Assembly: GCA_046160725.1 (NCBI GenBank)
Contig: JBJXHB010000496.1
Coordinates: 1 to 17,782, forward strand
Direction of reading: 5' to 3'
Length of the DNA stretch: 17,782 bases
From: JBJXHB01 sp046160725
Lineage (GTDB): Bacteria; Pseudomonadota; Gammaproteobacteria; Burkholderiales; Burkholderiaceae_C
Part shown: piece after piece, positions 7,022-15,863 of the stretch
Layout of the letters: each line of letters starts with the position of its first letter
Numbering within the stretch: position 1 is the stretch's first letter
Made by a program: the position numbers and the translations under genes
Notes under the pieces: model-generated
Told to the model about the DNA's origin: nothing
Databases searched by the model: none
The model's input: only the letters and a program-made list of their open reading frames with translations

Positions 7022-7363
7022 ATGAACAGCCCGCTGTCCACCACCGAGATCCTGCTGGTGATTGCCGGCATGCCGGTGGTCACGCTGCTGACCCGCGGCT
7101 TCTTCATCCTGCCGGCGCGCCCACTGCCCCTGCCCCGATGGCTGGACGAGGCGCTGCGCTATGCGCCCCTGGCCGCTCTGGCCGCGGTGGCCATGCCGGA
7201 TGTCGTGCTGACCCAGGGCGCCTTCATTGCCGACCTGCGCAATGCCCGCTGGTGGGGCGCGGTCGCGGGGGCGCTGTACTTCGCATGGCGGCGCTCGCTG
7301 CTGGGTACGCTGCTGTGCGGCACCGGCATCATGCTGGCGCTGCGACTGGGGCTGGGCTGGTAG
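7022..7363 (+). CDS. azlD: AzlD family branched-chain amino acid exporter, small subunit
   Basis: A 113-residue inner-membrane protein, the small partner of AzlC. It has about four hydrophobic segments, with TRGFFILPARPLPLP in the loop after the first, the usual place for the family's conserved T-R stretch. LGTLLCGTGIMLALRLGLGW forms the last segment. Its ATG is two bases past the azlC stop. The small size and pairing with azlC make the assignment secure although the substrate is not shown by sequence. Confidence 0.92.
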   Translation: MNSPLSTTEILLVIAGMPVVTLLTRGFFILPARPLPLPRWLDEALRYAPLAALAAVAMPDVVLTQGAFIADLRNARWWGAVAGALYFAWRRSLLGTLLCGTGIMLALRLGLGW

Positions 7364-7413
7364 CCCCACCGCTTGCGCATCCCGATTCCCCTCACCACAC
7401 CCAGTTCGATGCC

Positions 7414-8607
7414 ATGAAACTGCTGCGCTTCCAGGATCTCATTGCCCAGGGCCGGGTCGCGGGCCGCCGAGTCTTCATCCGGGCCGACCTCAACGTGCCG
7501 CAGGACGACGCCGGCCGCATCACCGAGGACACCCGCATCCGTGCCAGCGTGCCTTGCATCCGGATGGCGCTGGATGCCGGCGCCGCTGTCATGGTGACCT
7601 CGCACCTGGGGCGGCCGACCGAGGGCCAGTTCAAGCCCGAGGACTCGCTGGCACCGGTGGCGCAACGTCTGGCTGAACTGCTGGGTCGAGACGTCCCGCT
7701 GCGGCGCGACTGGGTCGACGGCGTGGACGTGCTGCCCGGTCAGATCGTGATGCTGGAGAACTGCCGCTTGAACAAGGGGGAGAAGAAGAACGACGAGGCG
7801 CTCGCGCGGCGCCTGGGCGCGCTGTGCGATGTCTTCGTGCATGACGCCTTCGGCACCGCGCACCGGGCCGAGGCCAGCACTTATGGCGTGGCGCAGTTCG
7901 CGCCGCTGGCCTGCGCCGGCCCGTTGCTGGCCGCCGAGGCCGATGCCATCACGAAGGCGCTGGCCAGCCCACGGCGCCCGCTGGTTGCGATCGTCGCTGG
8001 CAGCAAGGTATCGACCAAGCTGACCATCCTGCAGAGCCTGTCCGACAAGGTTGACGGCCTGATCGTGGGCGGCGGCATCGCCAACACCTTCATGCTGGCC
8101 GCCGGGTTGCGCATCGGCAAGAGCCTGGCCGAGCCCGATCTGGTCGAGGCGGCGCGTGGCGTCATCCGCAGCATGGCCGCACGCGGCGCCGCGGTGCCGA
8201 TACCGGTCGACGTGGTCACGGCCAAGACCTTCGCGGCGGACGCAACGCCCACCCTGAAGGCCGCGACCGACGTGGCCGACGACGACCTGATCCTGGACAT
8301 TGGCCCGCGCACCGCCGCCCTGCTGGCCGAGCAGTTGAAGTCCGCCGGCACCATCGTCTGGAATGGCCCGGTCGGGGTGTTTGAGTTCGACGCCTTCGCC
8401 GCTGGCACCGAGACCGTGGCGCGCGCCATTGCGGCCAGCGACGCCTTCAGCATCGCCGGTGGTGGCGACACGCTGGCGGCCATCGCGAAGTACGGCATCG
8501 GCCAGGACATCTCCTATATCTCGACCGGCGGCGGCGCCTTTCTGGAGGTGCTGGAGGGCAAGACCTTGCCGGCGTTCGAGATCCTTTCAAGGCGCGCTGC
8601 CGGCTGA
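7414..8607 (+). CDS. pgk: Phosphoglycerate kinase
   Basis: Catalyses 1,3-bisphosphoglycerate + ADP to 3-phosphoglycerate + ATP, reversibly, in the cytoplasm (glycolysis, gluconeogenesis and, where present, the Calvin cycle). At 397 residues it is full length. Signatures are RADLNVP (23-29), SHLGRP (63-68), AFGTAHR (145-151), VAGSKVSTK (194-202), WNGPVGVFE (316-324), GGGDTLAAIAKYG (349-361) and STGGGAFLEVLEGK (370-383). The start MKLLRFQDLI is usual for Betaproteobacteria; no good Shine-Dalgarno sequence precedes it and the gap after azlD is 50 bases. A small hairpin (GCCGG/CCGGC, 8599-8612) has the TGA stop in its loop. It opens the carbon-metabolism block. Confidence 0.97.
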   Translation: MKLLRFQDLIAQGRVAGRRVFIRADLNVPQDDAGRITEDTRIRASVPCIRMALDAGAAVMVTSHLGRPTEGQFKPEDSLAPVAQRLAELLGRDVPLRRDWVDGVDVLPGQIVMLENCRLNKGEKKNDEALARRLGALCDVFVHDAFGTAHRAEASTYGVAQFAPLACAGPLLAAEADAITKALASPRRPLVAIVAGSKVSTKLTILQSLSDKVDGLIVGGGIANTFMLAAGLRIGKSLAEPDLVEAARGVIRSMAARGAAVPIPVDVVTAKTFAADATPTLKAATDVADDDLILDIGPRTAALLAEQLKSAGTIVWNGPVGVFEFDAFAAGTETVARAIAASDAFSIAGGGDTLAAIAKYGIGQDISYISTGGGAFLEVLEGKTLPAFEILSRRAAG

Positions 8608-8674
8608 CCGGCCCGGCGATTGCCCCCATCCTGGGCAAAGCAGATGGCGGTTTGCCGCATCCTTGGGGCCGTGG

Positions 8675-8693
8675 CCGCAGGCGTAACCTGCGG
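8675..8693 (+). promoter_or_regulatory. Leader hairpin before the maeB ribosome site
   Basis: CCGCAGG (8675-8681) and CCTGCGG (8687-8693) form a perfect seven-base-pair stem with loop CGTAA. It lies nine bases before the maeB AGGAG (8703-8707). A weaker inverted repeat, GGCAAA (8634-8639) with TTTGCC (8651-8656), is upstream. The structure could end pgk transcripts or affect maeB translation; which one cannot be told by eye. Confidence 0.35.
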
Positions 8694-8714
8694 GTCCCTC
8701 CCAGGAGACGACCC

Positions 8715-11030
<2,316 letters not shown>

Positions 11031-11038
11031 TCGGCCTG

Positions 11039-11062
11039 CCCGTGGCGGTTTCCGCCCACGGG
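11039..11062 (+). terminator. Strong hairpin after maeB
   Basis: Arms CCCGTGGCGG (11039-11048) and CCGCCCACGGG (11052-11062) give a ten-base-pair stem with one bulged C and loop TTT, beginning nine bases after the maeB stop. It is the strongest hairpin I found in the window. No U-run follows, so it may stop transcription partly, or protect the maeB mRNA end while letting pyk be read. Confidence 0.45.
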
Positions 11063-11071
11063 GCCCGCATT

Positions 11072-11101
11072 GATAATCCCGCGCCGCGCCCGTGCGCGGG
11101 C
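11072..11101 (+). promoter_or_regulatory. pyk leader: candidate -10 and hairpin near the ribosome site
   Basis: GATAAT (11072-11077) matches five of six -10 positions and would start a transcript near 11084, leaving a leader of about 33 bases, but no convincing -35 is found. GCCCG (11088-11092) pairs with CGGGC (11097-11101) around TGCG, two bases before the pyk AGGAG (11104-11108), so the stem could influence ribosome access. Confidence 0.25.
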
Positions 11102-11116
11102 CCAGGAGATTGCGAC

Positions 11117-12547
11117 ATGTCGCGTGCCACCAAGATCGTTGCCACCCTCGGGCCCGCGTCCAGCGACCCCGAGGTGCTGGAGCGCCTGCTGCGGGCCGGC
11201 GTCGATGTGGTGCGCCTGAACTTCAGCCACGGCAAGGCCGAGGACCACATCGCCCGCGCGATGATGGTGCGCGAGTGCGCCGAGCGCATCGGCAAGCCGG
11301 TGGCGCTGATGGCGGACCTGCAGGGCCCGAAGATCCGGGTCGGCAAGTTCGTCCATGGCAAGGTCATGCTGGTCAACGGCGCGCCCTTCCTGCTGGACGC
11401 GTCCCGGTCGGAGCCCGGCGACGACAGCGCGGTCGGCCTGGACTACAAGGAGCTGCCGCGCGACGTGCGGCCCGGCGACACGCTGCTGCTCAACGACGGC
11501 CTGATCGTGCTCACGGTGTCGGCCGTGCGCGGCGAACAGGTGCACACCGTGGTCAAGATCGGTGGCGAGCTGTCCAACAACAAGGGCATCAACAAGCAGG
11601 GCGGCGGCCTGACCGCGCCGGCCCTGACCGGCAAGGACATGGAGGACATCCGCACCGCGATGGCCTTCCAGAGCGACTATCTGGCGGTCAGCTTCCCCAA
11701 GAGCGCCACCGACATGGAGATGGCGCGGCAGCTGGCCAATGTCGCGGGCGAGCCCTACCGGCACAAGCCGGCCATGATCGCCAAGATCGAGCGCAGCGAG
11801 GCCATACCGCAGCTGGAGGCGATCCTCAAGGCCAGCGACGGCATCATGGTGGCGCGCGGCGACCTGGCGGTCGAGGTCGGCAACGCCACGGTGCCGGCCC
11901 TGCAGAAGAAGATGATCCGCATGGCCCGCGAGATGGACAAGATCGCCATCACCGCGACGCAGATGATGGAGAGCATGATCGTCAACCCGGTGCCCACGCG
12001 CGCCGAGGTCAGCGATGTCGCCAATGCGGTGCTGGACGGCACGGACGCCGTGATGCTCAGTGCCGAGACGGCAGCCGGCAAGTACCCGGTCGAGACGGTG
12101 GAGGCGATGGCACTGATCGCGCTCGAGGCCGAACGGGCCGAGGACGTGCGGCTGGACGGCAACTTCGTCGACAAGACCTTCGGCCGCATCGACCAGAGCA
12201 TTGCGATGGGTGCGCTGTTCACCGCGCACCACCTGGGCTGCAAGGCGATCATTGCCTTGACGGAGAGCGGTTCCACCGCGCTGTGGATGAGCCGGCACAA
12301 CATCCACGTGCCGATCTTCGGCCTGACCACCAAGCCGCAGACCCAGCGCCGCATGGCCCTGTACCGCAACGTCCGGCCGCTGCTGATGCCCTCCTTCACC
12401 GACCGCGACCAGGCCCTGGCCGCCGCCGAAAAGGTGCTGGTCGAGCGCGGCGTGCTGCGCCCCGGCGACACCTATGCCATCACCTGCGGCGAGCCCATGG
12501 GCTACCCGGGCGGCACCAACATGCTCAAGGTTGGCCGCGTCGATTGA
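11117..12547 (+). CDS. pyk: Pyruvate kinase
   Basis: Converts phosphoenolpyruvate + ADP to pyruvate + ATP in the cytoplasm. The 476-residue product has the full set of family motifs: RLNFSHG (33-39), MADLQGPKIRVG (65-76) at the entry to the B domain (about 73-171), IAKIERSEA with the catalytic Lys223 (221-229), MVARGDLAVEVG (244-255), ITATQMMESM (278-287) and DGTDAVMLSAETAAGKYP (307-324). The C-terminal allosteric-type domain is complete. The ATG at 11117 follows AGGAG by eight bases; the frame is open upstream but the family start is SRATKIVATLGP. It follows maeB by 86 bases. Confidence 0.97.
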   Translation: MSRATKIVATLGPASSDPEVLERLLRAGVDVVRLNFSHGKAEDHIARAMMVRECAERIGKPVALMADLQGPKIRVGKFVHGKVMLVNGAPFLLDASRSEPGDDSAVGLDYKELPRDVRPGDTLLLNDGLIVLTVSAVRGEQVHTVVKIGGELSNNKGINKQGGGLTAPALTGKDMEDIRTAMAFQSDYLAVSFPKSATDMEMARQLANVAGEPYRHKPAMIAKIERSEAIPQLEAILKASDGIMVARGDLAVEVGNATVPALQKKMIRMAREMDKIAITATQMMESMIVNPVPTRAEVSDVANAVLDGTDAVMLSAETAAGKYPVETVEAMALIALEAERAEDVRLDGNFVDKTFGRIDQSIAMGALFTAHHLGCKAIIALTESGSTALWMSRHNIHVPIFGLTTKPQTQRRMALYRNVRPLLMPSFTDRDQALAAAEKVLVERGVLRPGDTYAITCGEPMGYPGGTNMLKVGRVD

Positions 12548-12554
12548 CGCGCCC

Positions 12555-12569
12555 GGCGCCAGAAGCGCC
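12555..12569. terminator. Hairpins between convergent pyk and DUF4325 gene
   Basis: GGCGC (12555-12559) and GCGCC (12565-12569) form a five-base-pair stem with loop CAGAA; a second small stem, GGCT/AGCC, occupies 12584-12595. They fill the 54-bp gap between two genes that end toward each other. No U-tract is seen in either direction, so the terminator call rests on position. Confidence 0.3.
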
Positions 12570-12601
12570 AGTGGACACGGGCCGGCTTGCGAGCCTGATG
12601 C

Positions 12602-13633
12602 TCAGGCGGCCTGGCGCACGTCCTGGACCATGGCGGCGACGGCTGCCGACATGCCGATGGGCCGCAGCTCGACGTCCGGGCACTCGCGCGCGAAGACGCG
12701 AAACAGCTCATCGGCAAAACCGTGGCCCACGGCGGCCACGCCCGTGAAGTCCAGGTCCGCCCGGCGGAACTGTCCCAGGCGCCGCGCGGCGCGGCGTGCC
12801 TCCGCCCTTGACACCAGGGCGCCAGCCGAGCCGCTGAGCAGTACCAGCGGCACCTCGGTGCGCGAGAAGTCGCAGCCGGTGCCGCTGGTGCTGTAGGCCT
12901 GGCGCACGGCCTCCAGCGTGCGTGGGGTGTCCAGCGCGATGGCCATGTAGATACTGGTGCCGGCGCGTGCGGCAATGCTGCCGCCTCGCCCGGCACGCCA
13001 GGTGCGCCGCTCCCAGGCCCGGCTCTGGAAGGCCTGCGCGTTGGCATGGATGTCGAAAACGTCCGCCAGGCGGCTGGTGAAGTACAGCCCATGCCCGCTG
13101 TGGCGGTCCGGCGCGCTGCTGAGCTTGCCCTTGCCGAGTTCCAGCATGGCGAGGGTCGCATCGTCGATGTCGAAGCTGCCCGCGATACGGTCGAACAGGC
13201 CGCAGCCGTCGTCCGAGACCAGCAGCTGCAGCTGCAGCGGTGTCTGCCGCATCGACACCGTCACCTGCTGGCCACCGCTGTGGTCGATGGCGTTGTTCAG
13301 CAGCTCGGTGAAGGCATGTTGCGCCATGGCCGACACCGTCGCCGGCAGGTCAAAAAAGGGCGCAAAGTCGCGCCGCCACGGCAGGTCCTCCTGCAGTCCC
13401 GCGAGCAGATAGCTGCGCACCACCTGGCGCAGCTCGCCCGGCTGGTGGTGTCGCCGGCGCGGGCTGCCTGCGACTTTCAGCCACTGCGCGTCCACCAGCC
13501 GCTGCAACAGACGGTTCGCACGACGCCGGCTGATGCCCAGCCGTTGCATCAGGTGGTCCGGCAATGCGTGGCCGTGCTGCAAGGCAGCGGCGGTGATCCA
13601 GGGGGTGAGCGGGGCAATGGCAAGCGCAGGCAT
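12602..13633 (-). CDS. HTH - GHKL ATPase - STAS-like (DUF4325) protein
   Basis: A 343-residue soluble protein of three parts. Residues ~24-53 look like a helix-turn-helix or winged-helix unit (LMQRLGISRRRANRLLQRLV). Residues ~95-235 form a GHKL ATPase: N box HAFTELLNNAIDHSGG (106-121), G1 box DDGCGLF (141-147) and G2 box SGHGLYFTSRLAD (179-191). Residues ~262-340 fit the STAS-like DUF4325 domain (LDFTGVAAVGHGFADELFRVF, 294-314 minus the last residue). No histidine-kinase phosphoacceptor region, receiver or membrane segment is present. The layout suggests an anti-sigma-kinase-like ATPase joined to its own STAS partner and a DNA-binding unit; this is inference. The ATG at 13631-13633 has GGGAG seven bases upstream. 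It diverges from fba and faces pyk tail to tail. Its target is unknown. Confidence 0.88.
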   Translation of the reverse strand: MPALAIAPLTPWITAAALQHGHALPDHLMQRLGISRRRANRLLQRLVDAQWLKVAGSPRRRHHQPGELRQVVRSYLLAGLQEDLPWRRDFAPFFDLPATVSAMAQHAFTELLNNAIDHSGGQQVTVSMRQTPLQLQLLVSDDGCGLFDRIAGSFDIDDATLAMLELGKGKLSSAPDRHSGHGLYFTSRLADVFDIHANAQAFQSRAWERRTWRAGRGGSIAARAGTSIYMAIALDTPRTLEAVRQAYSTSGTGCDFSRTEVPLVLLSGSAGALVSRAEARRAARRLGQFRRADLDFTGVAAVGHGFADELFRVFARECPDVELRPIGMSAAVAAMVQDVRQAA

Positions 13634-13880
13634 GGACGACTCCCGATTCGGGCCGACATGGGGCCCGCCCCAGTGTCCGCATCCCCAATGGCCGGCTTGA
13701 ACCCGAAAAGAAGGCGAACGACCGCCTAGATCGCGATCCAGTGCCTGCAGGAATGGCCGCCCCCACCTGGCCCATCGCCAGCCGGCCCGCCCAGCCCGCA
13801 CCTCGGGCCGCCGTGACACCATGCGCAACGCCTGGATCAGGATTCGCCCTTCTGGGTGCGCGCGGTCGATAGAATTTTCA

Positions 13881-13897
13881 GGTTACGGAGCGGTTAC
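13881..13897 (+). repeat. GGTTAC direct repeat upstream of fba
   Basis: Two perfect GGTTAC copies start 11 bases apart, about one helical turn, and 64 to 75 bases before the fba ATG. Such spacing would let two protein subunits bind the same DNA face. The binding protein is unknown; the divergent HTH-containing gene is one candidate. Confidence 0.3.
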
Positions 13898-13943
13898 CTT
13901 GCCGCAAACCGCCCGTTGGGCCACCCACGCCCACATCCCATCC

Positions 13944-13959
13944 CCTCTAGAGGACTAGT
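13944..13959 (+). promoter_or_regulatory. fba ribosome binding site within a palindrome
   Basis: The Shine-Dalgarno AGAGGA (13949-13954) is the right arm of a perfect ten-base palindrome CCTCTAGAGG (13944-13953) and runs into the six-base palindrome ACTAGT (13954-13959), directly before the ATG at 13961. A short stem could hide the ribosome site, but the loop-free centre means any real hairpin would be small. Confidence 0.4.
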
Positions 13960-13960
13960 C

Positions 13961-15025
13961 ATGCCCTTGGTATCGATGCGCCAGTTGCTGGACCATGCCG
14001 CCGAAAACGCCTATGGCATACCGGCCTTCAACGTCAACAACCTGGAGCAGGTCCAGGCGGTGATGACCGCTGCGGCCGAGGTGGATGCACCGGTCATCCT
14101 GCAGGCCAGTGCCGGCGCCCGCAAGTACGCCGGGGAGCACTTCATCAAGCACCTTATCCAGGCCGCACTCGAGGCCTGGCCCCGCGTGCCCCTGGTCATG
14201 CACCAGGATCACGGCCAGAGCCCCGACATCTGCCGTGGCGCGATCGAGTTGGGCTTTTCCTCCGTGATGATGGACGGCTCGCTGCAGGCCGACGGCAAGT
14301 CCATCGCCAGCTACGACTACAACATCGACGTCACGCGTCAGGTGGTGGACATGGCGCACGCGCTGGGCATCACGGTCGAGGGAGAACTGGGCTGCCTGGG
14401 CTCGCTGGAGACCATGAAGGGCGACAAGGAGGACGGACACGGCGCCGAGGGCACGATGACCCGCGAGCAGTTGCTGACCGACCCCGAGCAGGCCGCCGAC
14501 TTCGTCAAGAAGACCCAGCTGGACGCGCTGGCCATCGCCATCGGCACCAGCCATGGCGCCTACAAGTTCAGCCGCAAGCCGACCGGGGACATCCTGGCGA
14601 TCGACCGCATCAAGGCCATCAACCGTCGCATCCCCAACACGCACCTGGTGATGCATGGCTCATCCAGCGTGCCGCAAGAGTTGCTGGCCATCATCCGCGC
14701 CCATGGCGGCAAGATGAAGGAGACCTATGGCGTGCCGGTCGAGGAGATCCAGGAGGCCATCAAGCACGGCGTACGCAAGATCAACATCGACACCGACGTG
14801 CGGCTGGCCATGACCGGGGCGATCCGTCAGTATTTCGTCGAGCAGCCGGACAAGTTCGACCCGCGCGACTACCTCAAGCCCGCCCGCGAAGCCGCCTACC
14901 AGGTCTGCAAGGCGCGCTACCTGCAGTTTGGCTGTCAGGGCCAGGGCAGCCGCATCCAGCCTCGGCCGCTGGCCGTCGTTGCGCAGCAGTACGCACGCGG
15001 CGAACTGGCCCAGACGGTCAACTGA
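13961..15025 (+). CDS. fba: Class II fructose-1,6-bisphosphate aldolase
   Basis: Zinc-dependent reversible cleavage of fructose-1,6-bisphosphate to dihydroxyacetone phosphate and glyceraldehyde-3-phosphate, cytoplasmic; members of this subtype (cbbA-like) also act on sedoheptulose-1,7-bisphosphate in Calvin-cycle organisms. The 354 residues carry HQDHG (81-85, catalytic Asp83 and zinc ligand His84), VEGELGCLG (139-147), GTSHGAYKF (195-203, His198), LVMHGSSSVP (229-238, His232) and KINIDTD (273-279). The start MPLVSMRQLLDHAAEN is the family start, with AGAGGA seven bases upstream. It completes the pgk-maeB-pyk-fba block but is read from its own intergenic region, so it is likely controlled separately. 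In many relatives purC follows; here a minus-strand gene does. Confidence 0.97.
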   Translation: MPLVSMRQLLDHAAENAYGIPAFNVNNLEQVQAVMTAAAEVDAPVILQASAGARKYAGEHFIKHLIQAALEAWPRVPLVMHQDHGQSPDICRGAIELGFSSVMMDGSLQADGKSIASYDYNIDVTRQVVDMAHALGITVEGELGCLGSLETMKGDKEDGHGAEGTMTREQLLTDPEQAADFVKKTQLDALAIAIGTSHGAYKFSRKPTGDILAIDRIKAINRRIPNTHLVMHGSSSVPQELLAIIRAHGGKMKETYGVPVEEIQEAIKHGVRKINIDTDVRLAMTGAIRQYFVEQPDKFDPRDYLKPAREAAYQVCKARYLQFGCQGQGSRIQPRPLAVVAQQYARGELAQTVN

Positions 15026-15030
15026 CCGCA

Positions 15031-15049
15031 GCGGGCGCGCAGGGCCCGC
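15031..15049. terminator. Hairpin between convergent fba and Sel1-like gene
   Basis: GCGGGC (15031-15036) and GCCCGC (15044-15049) form a perfect six-base-pair stem with a seven-base loop, five bases after the fba stop and six before the end of the opposing gene. It may serve both directions. No U-tract follows on either side. Confidence 0.4.
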
Positions 15050-15055
15050 ACCGAC

Positions 15056-15625
15056 TTACTTGCGGCGGTGGTCCAACCAGGGCGGCGGTTCATAGCCCAT
15101 CTCGAGCGCCCTGCTCTCGTACTGGGCCGCCAGTGCGGGCTGGCCGTTGCGGCGGAAATGCAGGGCCAGCTCGTAGGTGGCCTTGTCGTGCCCCAGGGTC
15201 GAGGCCAGCTGAAGCCAGCCGACGTAGCGGGCCTCGTTGCGGTCCGCGCGCCAGGACTGCACCGCCAGCCGCATCGCGGCGTCGCGATCACCCATCGCGG
15301 CCTGCCGCAGGTCATCGGTGGTGCCGTCGTCCGGTGTTGCCGCGCGGAACGAGCTGCGGTACAGCGCCACGTCCGAACGGTTGAGCGCCCGCATTGAATC
15401 GGCGGCGCCCAGCTTCATGCCCTCGGCCACGATGCGCCAGCTGGAGTCCGGGTGCTGCCGCAGGTAGTCGTCGGCCAGCCGCACGATGTCGGCTGGCCAC
15501 AGCGCCGCCTGCAGCTGCTGGCGCATCCGGGCCTCGTCTTCCGATGCCTGGGCGAACGCGCCGTAGCCCATGCAGGCCATGGCCATGGCCGCGATGGTCG
15601 TACGCCAGAGTGATCGTCTTGCCAT
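15056..15625 (-). CDS. Secreted Sel1/TPR-like helical protein, function unknown
   Basis: A 189-residue protein with a clear signal peptide (basic start, hydrophobic 10-22, AFA before Gln26), so periplasmic or secreted. The mature part is helical. The segment ~105-177 has two or three degenerate Sel1/TPR-like helical pairs (AAMGDRDAAMRLAVQSW, GWLQLASTLGHDKATYELAL, NGQPALAAQYESRALEMG), with the G-x-x-x-A pattern of alternating helices. The end is PPPWLDHRRK. Such repeats bind partner proteins; no catalytic motif is seen. The ATG at 15623-15625 is chosen for the signal peptide and GGGAG seven bases upstream. The open frame above it (to 15793) lacks coding likeness. Divergent from the aminotransferase. 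Confidence 0.82.
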   Translation of the reverse strand: MARRSLWRTTIAAMAMACMGYGAFAQASEDEARMRQQLQAALWPADIVRLADDYLRQHPDSSWRIVAEGMKLGAADSMRALNRSDVALYRSSFRAATPDDGTTDDLRQAAMGDRDAAMRLAVQSWRADRNEARYVGWLQLASTLGHDKATYELALHFRRNGQPALAAQYESRALEMGYEPPPWLDHRRK

Positions 15626-15640
15626 GGATGACTCCCAATC

Positions 15641-15795
15641 AACGGTGTTTAGAGTCTGGCCAGTGTTCCAGGGGGCGCTGTAACGGTGTGTTGCCCTGAG
15701 GCCGTGATGTGATGTGTTGCCGCTTTCAAAGGGAAAGCCCTGAGCGCCGGTGCCACGCCGTGGCTGGCGTGCGCCGCACAGCGCCGACAACACCG
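15641..15795. promoter_or_regulatory. Repeat-bearing divergent control region, Sel1-like gene / aminotransferase
   Basis: The 238-bp intergenic region contains AACGGTGT twice (15641-15648 and 15682-15689, 41 bases apart), GTGTTGCC twice (15688-15695 and 15714-15721, 26 apart), and a reverse copy AACACCG at 15789-15795. An inverted repeat GCTTTC/GAAAGC (15722-15738) and GCCAC/GTGGC (15752-15764) follow. These are good candidate operators, with the bound regulator unknown. Confidence 0.35.
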
Positions 15796-15863
15796 CTGGT
15801 CAGCCCGGCACACCCGGCGCAGAATCGCCCCCTCGCCCGAACCCATCGATACAGGAGCGCGCC

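Larger units (their letters stand above)
13634..13960. promoter_or_regulatory. 327-bp divergent control region, DUF4325 gene / fba
   Basis: No gene is supported here. The region contains a perfect ten-base palindrome GATCGCGATC (13729-13738), a direct repeat GGTTAC (13881-13886 and 13892-13897) spaced 11 bases, an inverted CGGTT/AACCG pair (13891-13895 and 13907-13911), and a TAGAAT hexamer (13870-13875) without a good -35. It must hold the promoters of both divergent genes. Three CTAG tetramers, rare in such genomes, lie within it (13726, 13947, 13955). Confidence 0.5.

Noticed and set aside
11092..12747. 551-codon plus-strand open frame
   Set aside because: A frame-shifted shadow of pyk, rich in Arg, Gly and Ala; the pyk frame has all the motifs.
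13947..13959. TCTAGA and ACTAGT as a cloning scar
   Set aside because: The sites are part of a working ribosome-site region, with natural gene content on both sides and no vector sequence. Chance or a natural element is more likely.
15641..15721. Short repeats as a CRISPR array
   Set aside because: The repeats are only eight bases, two copies each, with unequal spacing and no spacer structure.
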